64,000 bases of DNA from Amorphophallus konjac. Taxonomy: Eukaryota > Streptophyta > Magnoliopsida > Alismatales > Araceae. The DNA lies in the NCBI GenBank assembly GCA_022559845.1, contig CM040121.1, positions 512,658,566 to 512,722,565 of the forward strand, given 5' to 3'. The notes under the pieces are model-generated. The model saw nothing but the letters and a program-made list of their open reading frames with translations, had not been told where the DNA came from and ran no database searches. Positions 23,249 to 34,100 of the stretch are shown in pieces (the first letter of the stretch is position 1; every line of letters starts with the position of its first letter). A program made the position numbers and the translations under genes.

Positions 23249-26200
23249 TGTAACACCCCACCTTATAATCCGGTTCAATTTCTAACTCTCATCGGATTTA
23301 GGAGAGATGCCACAGTGGGAAAAACCTAACAGAACAGAAACTGGTTGAAGAATTACATAAATAAGGAGAACAATAAACATCGGAAGAAATTTCAAGTCCA
23401 TCAGTTAATTCCACTTCTTAAAATCACAATAGTGCAACTAACAGAACATGAAGAATTCCATACAACCGTCTATTAATTCAGTGTCATAAAGTTTCTAACA
23501 CAATCACCTCAACTGGAAAGGGAAAGAAATCATAATGATTACACCAAATTTTCACGTTCGGAGTCACTATGCACAATGCCTCGTCCTCACCAGCGGAGTC
23601 ACCTGAAAATATTTGCAAGCATGAGTCTACGAATAGACTTAACAAGTCACCAAATTCAAATCTGTTTCTTTTTCCATGCCCAACTTACTACGAGGGTACT
23701 TAAACTTACAAAGTACTATAATACTTAGAACATGAAACAAGGTACTGGGAATTTAAAACTGTAACCACAAAACATGTATCTTCGTAACTATCTCTGGTAA
23801 AGAAACACCTTCTTGTTCAGATTTCCAAATAACGGAAACAACTTTCGCATAAGGTATATGATTGAAGCAGATTTCAGAAAATAGAATTTCAGAATTTACC
23901 CAGTTTCAGAAATCATATGCCTTTACAGGTTTCAGGTATAGAGACAGAATTTCATATAACATATGGCCAGACACAGTGCCCAAACAACTATTAGAAGGTC
24001 AGAACAGACAGATACTCGGTCACCTAGGCAACAGAGACGAGTCTTGGTTAACTGCGCAGAACCGTGGAAAGTCCTTCCCACCTTAACCAGTAGAATTTAT
24101 CTACCTCCAAGATTTCACCTCGTGCCCTCGAGGCCAGAACAGATTGAGCCTTCCCATAGGGGCATTTCTATAGTTTGGCTCCATGCCCTTTAATGGCAGC
24201 AGTGTCCGTATAGCCAATATAACAGTTTAATTTTTTCATAGATTTCAGGAATACAATAGTTTCCCGATTTCTGAAAATAGAAACAAGTCTATTTCCTAGC
24301 TACACATGCGTATAAAATGGTTCGTAATTATAAGTACAGAATTTTAGTGAACACGAAATTTTTACAGCAAGTTACCAACTTATTCATCTATCATTTCCTA
24401 ATTTTTCATATTTTTCGGAAGCAAAATGACCTTTCAAAACTCTTTGTTTGCAGGTTTCTAGAATTTAGAAAACATGTTTATATTTTTAGCCACCCATGCG
24501 TAGAAAACAATTCATAACTATGAGTGCAGATTTTTTGTGAGCACAAAAATTTTACAGTGAGTAATTAACATGGTTTTCTATCATTTTTCAAATTTTTAGA
24601 TTTTTTAAATTCTTTTTATATTATGAGATATCAATTTTTAAAGTGGCTAATGAATAGTTGTTGGGTTTTACTCTTTTTTCTAAGAAAACTCACGTATTAC
24701 ATATGTGCATAACAGATAATATATGTACGAGTGGGTAGTGAATTTTAAATGAATATATATAATAAGAAAATGGATGAGAGACAGTGACTTTTAAATGAAA
24801 CTTACGTAAATGCATATAGGTACAACCGGAGAAACGGGTGAGAAATAGTGGATTTTAAATGCCCCACTGTTCTTTGCGATGAGGTTACTATTCATTTTGG
24901 AGGCGATTTTCATTTCATGGGTTTTTTTATTTATTTTATATTTTTCTATGATAGAGTAAATCGAGGTGATTAATGGGTAACAATTAGATTTTTCAAATGA
25001 TTTTTATATTGTGAGATATAAATTTTTTTATTGGCCAATGAATAATGAAAAACGCTACTGTGCGTTACTATTCGTGAAATTCGTTTTCATAGTAGTCTTA
25101 CGTGCAAAGATTTTCGCGGTGAGTTTGACCGTTTCAGAGTTTCCCCTTGCCATTTGATTTAGATTAATTGGATTAAGGGTTGAGATTTAAAACCCCTGAT
25201 AACAACCATATGACCCTTTAAAGGGTGGAATTGGAAGGGAGTTGGCACTCCTTTCCTTTCATTTTCTCTGCAAATCGTAGGAGGCATTGGTGTTTTTATT
25301 TTTCCTCTGTTCTGAGAGTGAAGGGTGTGAGCACTCTTGTTCCCTGCTGGGAGTAAGAGAGTTTAGAAGGGGAGTCTTTTGAAGGACTTCTGGGCTAGCG
25401 TTGGTAGCAGGCGTGCTTAACAGAGTGTTTGCTTCGAGGAGTATATTCTCTGGATTTTTCTGATTTTCTTCATTGAGGCAAGTTTCTAAACTTCAAAGTT
25501 GTCCCTTTGGCATGTTCTAATTTACTCAGGAGGTTATATTATACGAGCCCAAATGTCTGTTTTGGTTTTGTAGATTCTATTTTTGCTCGGCCAAAAACCC
25601 CAATATGTTAATGAAATCATGTAAGTCTCAAACTGAATGATTTTTATACCTTTATATGGTGTTCGATTTCTTAGGTGTTTTTTAAAAATTAATAATAATA
25701 ATGAAATAAAATAGATAAATATGAGAAATAGGGTTTTTGATAATTTCTGGGTTTTTCCACTTATTTATATGCTTTGCATGATGATCGATTGAGTTTTAAA
25801 CGAAGATGGCATTTTTATGCTCAGACTAAGGTCTATGCATGTTTTGTAGATGCTCAGACTAAGGTCGATGCATGTCCAGTGGATGCCTAGACGAAGGTCG
25901 ATGCACATTGTGTATTGCTCAGACCCAGGTCGATGCACATTGTGTGTTGCTCAGACCCAGGTCGATGCACATTGTGTGTTGCTCAGACCCAAGTTGATGC
26001 ACATTGTGTATTGCTCAGACTAAGGTCGATGCACATTGTGTATTGCTCAGACCCAGGTCGATGCATATTCTGTGCACGAGTCAGTGCACACGAGCTAGGT
26101 CGATGCACATCCTGTACATAGGTCGATGCATCCTGTGTTCTTCCCGATTTCCAGTAACTCAGGAAACGTGCATTTTGAGAGGCCAAATTAATTCAGACGA

Positions 26201-26371
26201 GTCTTGGTTAACTGCGCAGAACCGGGGAAAGTCCTTCCCACCTTAACCAGTGGAATTTATCTACCTCCAGGATTTCACCTCGTGCCCTCGAGGCCAGAAC
26301 AGATTGAGCCTTCCCATAGGGGCATTTCTATAGTTTGACTCCAGGCCCTTCAATGGCAGTGTCCGTAGCTA
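23249..26371. mobile_element. LTR-like region (LTR-C), orientation uncertain
   Basis: Starts TGTAACACCCCACC. Read on the minus strand, the part near 23570-23660 gives CAGGTGACTCCGCTGGTGAG followed by GACGAGGCATTG, a motif I associate with plant gypsy LTRs. A 170 bp direct repeat (about 24036-24205 and 26196-26365, beginning GACGAGTCTTGGTTAACTGC) suggests internal rearrangement. No coding domain is recognisable. Confidence 0.5.
25815..26130 (+). repeat. 32 bp minisatellite
   Basis: About seven to nine head-to-tail units related to GCTCAGACCCAGGTCGATGC followed by ACATTGTGTGTT. Variants carry ACTAAGG or ACCCAAGTTG. The ends decay gradually. Open frames across it are repeat artefacts. Confidence 0.85.
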
Positions 26372-27408
26372 ATATAGGGTAACATAACATGCATGAGTAG
26401 TGCTAGTATAATCCATCTGCCATGTTATACAGTCCGTTCCATATTCCATTTGCCATGTTATACAGCCCGTTTCATATTATATAGCATGTTACACGGGTTT
26501 TAAGTAGATCAACTATATCCTGTTACACCGGTTTTATACATAGTCTGTTACACTGGTTTTACGGAAATCAAATATATCCTGTTACACTAGTTTTATGGTC
26601 TGAAATATAACACATTTAGGTCTAATATATAGCATGTTTTGTAGCATGTTTTACGGAATCAGAGATTAGTGCCTTCAGGTAATGGGCGACCAGCTCCTGG
26701 GCGCCCATTCCTGAATGGGCGACCTAGTGATGGGCGCCCATTAATTGAAGACCATCTAGACAGTCGCTAATTCATTCCCAGTTTTAATAAACACCATGTT
26801 TAGAAAATTAATATCTATGAAATTAAACCCTAATATTCTTGCATGAGCATGATTCTGAGATCCTGATAATTTTCTCTATCTATCCATGTCCTTATTTCTT
26901 GATTCATGAATAGATGAATAGACGCCCCTGATCAGGGCGTCATTTACTTGAATAATGACTCTCTACAGAGTCGCCAATTAAATGATGACACTGCAGAGGG
27001 GTGCCATTTCTTTAGGGCAAACGAAAAGAGAAAAAAATATATAGATAAAAACTTGAATGGGCGCCCCTGGATCAGGCGCCCATTCTCTGAATAATGACAC
27101 CCACTAGGGTGCCATTTCCTGAATAATGACAGCCCTCTGGGCGTCATTTACTGAAATAAAGGCGGCCCCATGGGCGCCAATTTGTTAAATGATGGCACCC
27201 CTCTGGGCGCCATTTTCCCAAGTGCTGATTTCCTGATTTTCAGAACCTGTGTTGTCCCAGAATGGGCGCCCCTCTGTGAGGGCGCTAATTCCAGATATAA
27301 TGGCTGCCCGAAGGGCGCCAATTCAGTAACCTGTAGCAGCCTTTGAGGCGCCAATTCCACCCAGATTCTCGACTTGTCTCGTGTTTCGTGCCGTGTTAAT
27401 CAGCACTT
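26372..27408 (+). mobile_element. Partial LTR-A copy 3
   Basis: Matches LTR-A1 from about 1379 to 2375, from TAGGGTAACATAACATGC to CGTGTTTCGTGCCGTGTTAATC, then breaks into genic sequence. It shares the extra CCATNTGCCATGTTATAC repeat with copy 2, so these two copies are closer to each other than to copy 1. Confidence 0.85.
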
Positions 27409-28074
27409 GGAAACTACTAGCGGCCAATGAGTAGACGTTGAGATGAGGACACTAGTGCAAGAGATCAAAAGAGTCTTAAAGATTATCAGGTTTTGTGTTT
27501 ACTCACTCTAAGAGGCTCTTATTCAGTTTATTTATAATGTATTAGGCCACATGACAGAAAATATAAGGTACCTTAAGAATGATGATTTGAATGGCTAAGT
27601 TGTGGCATGATCCTTGGACCGGTAAGTAGGTTATTGATTTTGCTTGGCGTAGCTAATGGTGGTGACTATAGCTCAAATTGATTAAAGGTCCAAGAGCAAA
27701 AGACGTGAGAAACTTATTGAAGAATTCTTGGATCCTGTGTTACCAGCCTATCATTATAGAAACTTGAATAGAAGTGGAATGTGGCAAAAGGTTAGATTAA
27801 AAGGTCAATGTATCCAGTACTCAATTGTTTCTAGTATTTAATTTTGTATATGCCATGGGTGACATGTGCTTTAGTGTAGCATCATTTTTGTTTGATGCAC
27901 TTGTCTGTAAGTTTCAGCATATTCCCTCTATTTTGGGTGCATGCATTTTATTATGTGTTTATGCTGGCTGTTTTGTGGCAATGACTGCTACCGTTTCATT
28001 GCTGGATAGTCCAATAGCAGTAGGTCCCTGGACAACTTGTTGATTCACAGTTAGTCTTTTTAATCTCCCCTGTT

Positions 28075-28106
<32 letters not shown>

Positions 28107-28391
28107 ACTCCTGCATATTTATCCTGCCAGTTTTGTTTAATTTACAGAGTCTTGCCATAACAATGCACCAACAACAAATTCTTTCAGATATATGAGCTGG
28201 CCATGCAAGCTTCAGAACATAAATTTACAATTGAGAAGTGAATTCCTTTGTTATTCTTTGAAGAATCCTGCATATTTATCCTTCCTGGTCTTTCATTTCC
28301 CCCCCTAATTTACAGAGTTCTTCCGCAACACTTTCGGACCAGATATTTTACCTTTTCATTATAACAATGCAGTAACAGTAAATTCTTTCAG
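27409..28391. other. Upstream part of the unnamed gene, exons not identified
   Basis: The base composition changes from repeat to intron-like. A TG microsatellite lies near 28085-28106. I could not find the 5' exons of the gene that follows; LTR-A3 ends only about 1 kb upstream and may have removed or displaced them. Confidence 0.4.
28188..28241 (+). pseudogene. Decayed duplicate of the first recognised exon
   Basis: After CTTTCAG it reads IYELAMQASEHKFTIEK and then a TGA stop. The functional-looking exon 204 bp downstream reads IDELVMQASEHKFTIEK and continues. Flanking intron sequence (TTTACAGAGT, AACAATGCA, AATTCTTTCAG) is duplicated too, so this is a tandem duplication of about 200 bp. 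Confidence 0.8.
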
Positions 28392-29854
28392 ATAGATGAG
28401 CTGGTCATGCAAGCTTCAGAACATAAATTTACAATTGAGAAGAACCAAGAAATTGATGCCTTTGTACATGTCTTGTCTGATATGCATTCCACTCTAAAGG
28501 TACTCATTGCCTTCAGCTGTTGATTTACCTTGATGTGTGCTCATCTTGTTAGTTATATCTCTTATAATTATGTTTTCTAATTATATATCTGATTTTTATG
28601 TTTTTTTTACACAGTCATGGGGACCAAGATTTGAACAAACATTTGGCAGTTTGGCAGTGGGACTTGGAAACCAGTTGGAGCTGTCTTTAGATAATAAGGC
28701 CTTTTCAGCTGTAGATGGAAGGGAAAAAATTAATTCTAATGCTCCCAGTGATCCAGAGCTGGGTCTGATAATCTCTCCTTCTCCCCTTGTTTCGTGGCGT
28801 AACGGAGCCTGTACAGTTGAAAGAGGAAAACTCTTTTTGCTGACACCCCTACACGAGTCAAAATCAGTAGCATCCAAATTCTCAGGATCTTCTAAATGCT
28901 TCCAAGGGAGGTTAAATAATACGAAGGGTTCCTGTAGTATGCTTGGATTGGCCACACTCTCAAATGCTCCCAGAAGTACTTTCAGTAATCTGATCGAAAA
29001 AGTTGACTTAAAACCAGCACCAAACAAGTTTGCTGTGCCTGGAACTGGAGCATCAGATGGAATGACACAAACTAATTTTGCTTCTTTGTCAAAAATTTCA
29101 AATTGCAAGGACAATTTCATTTTTCGTTCGAGTCCATATGTTAAGATCTCACCCTTGAAGGCGTGCCTTCTTCTTGACTCAGTTTCTGATTCTGTCAAGC
29201 AAGATAGCAAAAGTATTCATAAAGGGACTCCATGGGTTGCTAGAACTCAAAGGAAGAATGCTTCTTCACTTACCGATACATCAAGTAGTGGCAAATATTC
29301 TGAAAAATGTGGGAGCGATGAAATTTCAATAACTTTGACGTCAAAATATCCGGAGCTCTTTGGGCTACCAACAGCACAGAATTCGGCCGTCTGGAGGAAG
29401 GAAGTGGATGAAACTCTGGATTGGTTTTTGTCACCTCCAAAAACCTGCGTTCTCATGGAATCAGAAGATGAAAAGGTTGTCCTTCCTCCCTCCAGAAGCG
29501 ACGAGCATCACTTGAATTCAGGTACACTTTGGCCCCTTTCCTTTTGTTTCCTCTCCAGTGTTGGATCCTTTTCCATAAAACAATGGTTTATTTACCAAGG
29601 ATTCTAATCACTTCGTCTCTCATTTGAATACAGGAAATAACAATCCGAAACTGGCTGGTCTGGAGGCCACTCCCATGTGGAAGGACCTCGAGAGTGTCAC
29701 TGCAAATGGCAAGAATGCTGGAGAGGCCACACTCAAGAGAGAGCTCTGGACTAAATTTGAAGCAGTGTCCATGAGTGGTTTGCAACTTGATCGCTCTATT
29801 TTTCAAGAGATACCAAGGAATAGATTTTTGGACATGCTTGAGGAAGTCTCATGA
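28392..29854 (+). CDS. 3' exons of a plant gene of unknown function
   Basis: Three exons fit with GT-AG borders and continuous phase: 28392-28499, 28615-29521 and 29634-29854 (TGA). They give about 411 residues without a start codon, so the 5' part is missing or unrecognised. The protein is Ser/Lys-rich with a conserved-looking LIISPSPLVSWR near the middle and a C-terminal block reading LTSKYPELFGL, then EVDETLDWFLSPPKTCVLM. The acidic tail ends FLDMLEEVS. I associate these motifs with a plant-specific family but cannot name it or give a function. No membrane segment is visible. Confidence 0.8.
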
Positions 29855-29872
29855 GAGACAGGAAGCTAAAGG

Positions 29873-29878
29873 AATAAA
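29873..29878 (+). terminator. Putative polyadenylation signal
   Basis: AATAAA lies about 20 bp after the stop of the unnamed gene, close for a plant 3' UTR but plausible. Confidence 0.4.
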
Positions 29879-31178
29879 GAAAACTTGATCCTTATTATCA
29901 GCTACTGCTGATGATACCGTTTTGTCAACTGTAGATGACAGGGTGCTGTTGTAGTATGCTGATATTCACGACAACCTTATATACCCGGGATAGACAATGA
30001 GTTAATTTATCCTGGAGTTTAGCACCATTTATTTTGATAGACAATGAGTTAAATGGGGGGATAAGTTATTCCATCAGTTTTGCTGGGTCAATTTAACCGG
30101 GATATACGAGAGTTATCCCTCGTTGTAATCGGATTAACTTTATTATCCTATCAAATTAAAAAATAGATAAAATGTGACTTATCTCCTGGATAAACAAGGG
30201 ATATCCCTCTATCAAAGTGCTATAAAAGAGTCTTCAGATGTTTCCATTGGCAGATGAAAAGTCTCGTTGTCTTGGTAATTATAGAATTTATGCTCATTGA
30301 GCAAAGAAATGACCCGTAAAAAATTCCTAAACTTTGAGAAGAATCTAGTGCAAGAAAAAAGCAAAGGAAATTTGATGCACGTTATGGGTTCTTCTTTGGG
30401 TGTGACAGCCTCCTTGGACCATTGACATGCCTCATAGAGTGTGAGAGAAGGTCATGACGTGACGCATTCTTGACTCTCGAACCCACCAGGGAATCACGGT
30501 ACAACAGTCCTGGTCTTTCACAAAGAATACAGTGTAAATTGTACCTTTAGATTGTATTTTGGAATGATATTTTTTTAAAGCCTACTAGATAATCTGCCAA
30601 TAAACGTGATCAAAGCCCAAAATTTTTGGATAATATTTTTTCCACCCAAATTGGATGCTGATGCTATTTATAGTTATTTATACTTTCTATGTTTTTTCAG
30701 TTTCTTAAGTAGATAACAGGGCATATGTTGTGTCCCATCTCTAGTTCAGATACTCTCGTGTTTTAATTTTTTTAATCAAATATTAAAATTTTATCTTAGA
30801 TCCCCATACTACCCTTAAAACAGATTAATGCCCATACTTGGGCTACGACGAGGCCGAGTTAGATGTGACTGGACCAACACCCAGCAATGGGTCAGCCCAC
30901 GGCCAGAAGACTTCCAAGTTCCCCTCCGCCGCTCCCTCCGGTGTCTGCCAGTGTGCCAGAGTGATCTGTCCACGTCAGTCCGGTCACCGCTTACTCTTAC
31001 CGTCACCCGTCTCTTACCGTCACCCGTTCAGTGAGGCTAAATTCGTTAACGAACATCCCCTTCCCTCCTTTTCCTTTATAAGAGCCCCCTGTTCGCGCCG
31101 CTAATGTACGTTTCTCCCATTCCCAAAACCCCTCCGTAAACCCTTGCTCGCCTCTGGAACCTTCCTTCCCCTCCGGCA
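29879..31178. other. Intergenic region upstream of MMS19
   Basis: AT-rich with no gene seen. Near 29990-30200, TAGACAATGAGTTAA occurs twice and GGATA/TATCC motifs recur, which may be a decayed small transposon. GC content rises from 30830 toward the MMS19 start, where the promoter and 5' UTR should lie. Confidence 0.5.
31075..31082 (+). promoter_or_regulatory. Putative MMS19 TATA box
   Basis: TTTATAAG is about 100 bp upstream of the ATG, followed by GC- and pyrimidine-rich sequence suitable for a 5' UTR. Predicted from position only. Confidence 0.4.
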
Positions 31179-34100
31179 ATGGCGAAAGTGACCTCTTGGA
31201 TCCAGCACGTAGAAGCTTTCGTCGATTCTTCTCGTCCGTACGAGCAGCAGGTCGGTCTCTCATACTCGGCTGTCTCCTTTTTTTCTTCTTCGTCGATTCC
31301 GAGGGGTTTTCTGCTCGGAAAAGCTTCCTGATGCGGGACGCAGAGCAATCCCTTCTGGTTGAGATCGGGATAACTGTTCTCCGATTTTTTCTGTTTTTTT
31401 TGGGTGATGGGGGCCGTTGGCTCGATTGAGGTGGAGGCTTTCCTGTCTATCCATGATCCTTTCACTCTAGCATTCCTCGCTGTGTACTCTTTCCGTCTTA
31501 ATCAAACCTCATTTGAATTGCTGAATTCTTATTCCATTATGTTTCTTCTTGTTTGCAGAATGCAAGCCTTAACGCAATAGCTGAACTCGTGAAGAATGAC
31601 CGCTTAAGTATTGAGGGAATGGTAGTACATCTCCTCTCTCTCTCTCTCTCATGCACGGTGGAAGTCTCTGAATTCGTCCGCACGAGAGCTATAGTTCCCC
31701 CCCCCCCCATGGTTGTTTACCTGTTGCCTTCTGTTTCTGTTTGTGTAGGTTAGAGAACTGGAGCTCTATCTGACGACCACTGATAACGTCGTCCGTGCAA
31801 GAGGTATGCTATCAGTTATTCTAAATAGTTTGGTAGGCTGGTAAGCACGTGCCTGCTAGCAGTCGTGTTTTATCTGTCATAGTCTTTCTGAAAAATGTAT
31901 TAGTTAGTAAGTTGGGTATGCAGTTTTTGCAATAACAGGTTGAAACAGGAGATGGAAACCCTGACTTAGTGATTGGTGAGGAAGTGTCATTTTCCGTATT
32001 CACTTTTCAGAGTACAAGTCCTTTTGTTGTCAATTTTGAAGAAATATTCCCAAGATGCATACCTTTTGGCGTGATTTGATCTACAGAGGTCTTATATTGC
32101 ATGTCAAATTTAAACTTTTGCTTGCCTGGATATCTCCCAGGATACACATCAATATAACTTACAGAATGCTCCTCATAAACTGGCATCTCTATATGCTTCT
32201 ACATCAATATTAATAAAACGATCCACCTTTTGTTATCAACCTGTTCTCCCCATAAATCTCCATTGGCCATGTATTATGTCAGTGGTTATAGATCAGAAAA
32301 GCTAATGTGTCAACCTTTGCGGCACGGTAGAATGCTATTTATCCAAAACTTAGATTATGAATGGCTGCATTTGATATGCCAACTCATACAGACAGATGCA
32401 TGGAAATACACTTCATAGTACCAAAAGTTACATCAACACCTTTTTTGTGTATAGGGGAGTTTTTTTTTCGGTTACTCTGCCACACTTGGAATTACTTTTC
32501 TTATTTATAGAAACAGTGGTACTATCCACTTTCCACAAAAAAGGAAAAAACATGCTTGCCATGGAAATGTGTCACAGATATGGTCATGTTGCATGGTTAT
32601 ACTTAGAATCAACCATTCAATAATATCTTTGTGGATTCCCTTCATGTTTAACATTTTTTGATAGCATAGTTTTCAATTCAGTCTCACCTTGTGCTCCTAT
32701 AGTCACATGCAATGTTGTCCAACTCGATACCGTAATCTGATTTGGGCTCTTGAAGAACTGAGTTGATTCGTGTTGACCTGTGCCAGTCAAGTTGAGACAG
32801 TGAAACCCACTTTAAAGTAGACAGCCGCATAACTGAATTATGTGTACTATCCTTTTTTAGAAGGTGGTTTGTGTCTACTAACTTGGAACCTGCAAGGTTG
32901 ACAGACAAATATAGCATGGCTGATGGCATGAGTTGGGATGAGTGAGCAAACCATGGTAATAGGTTTTATTGCAATATGTTAGATTATGTTTGAATATTGA
33001 GAAGGGATATTTTTACTTCATAGTTTGAAGGAAACATGCATTATTCTACTTAAAAAAGGGTTTTTTACATTTCAGACACTAGAACCTGTTCATATTCCTT
33101 GTAAGTCCCTCTAATTCCCATGTTTCCAGATAATTGCTCAATTCTAGCTCTGTTCTAAAATTTTCCCCTTTTATTAATCTTTTATTGATGAAGTTGCATT
33201 AAGTTGACTTTACAGTTAATATAAGTCAAAGTTTAGAATTTACCTTTTTCCCTTATTTTTCAGAGTGAGAGAGGAAGGAGGACCCTCTGACCCCATTGGC
33301 ATCATTACCTCAACCCATAGGTAATGATGCTGGGGAGGGAGGGAGAGAGGGAACTTTATCACCATTGTTGCCCTTGAGTCTGCTTTTCTGACCAATGGGC
33401 CCCTAACACTTGGAAGGTTGAAGGGAGGGGGTGATGGGACTGGAACTGCTCCCCATTGTTGATGGCCCACATTTTTTTTCCGGTAGGTACCTTCTTTAAA
33501 AAAAAATTGGGGGGGGGGGGGGGTAACTGGGTTCTACCCGGGACCTCTCCCAAATGGGGGAGGGTGGCGAACCAACTGCATTAGGCAGCTGGTTCTTGGC
33601 ACACGTTCTTGCTACTTCTATTGTTGCTGCTGCTTGGCATTGCATTTTCACTGCTGGTTGTTGCTGTGAGCCACAATGCTTGGGGAATCCATGTTCTTTC
33701 AATGAAAAAATCTTTCTTATTGCAAGGAAAAGAGCACTTGAAATTGAAGTGTTGAGTTAGTGCGATACACAGATCTCAAATTCATTATGGTTTATTTAGG
33801 GCTGAAAACATGTGGACTGTGATAGATCACATACTTATAATATCTTGCTACGTTCTTTCTATTTTCTGTTTCGGTGTTTAATGGATTTTGTTTATGTGAA
33901 GTTTATGCATACTCAACCTAAAAATGTGCTGTGTTTCAGGCATTCTTCTTCTTGCTGAAATCCTTGCTCAAGTAATACGGAAACAACTAGATCATGCTAC
34001 TCTAAACAGTTTGATAGGATTCTTCACATCAAGACTGGTCAGTATGAACTATTTTATATCTTTATTGCTATTGCATCAAAGTTACCCAAAATCAAATGAT

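Noticed and set aside
25815..26130. Minisatellite as a CRISPR-like array
   Set aside because: Units are head-to-tail with no unique spacers, in a plant nuclear context.
27825..28043. Plus-strand frame with a hydrophobic stretch as a first exon of the unnamed gene
   Set aside because: No matching splice donor in phase and no resemblance to the downstream protein.
28596..29210. Minus-strand frame of 204 codons
   Set aside because: Antisense shadow of the large exon of the unnamed gene, which has proper splice borders on the plus strand.
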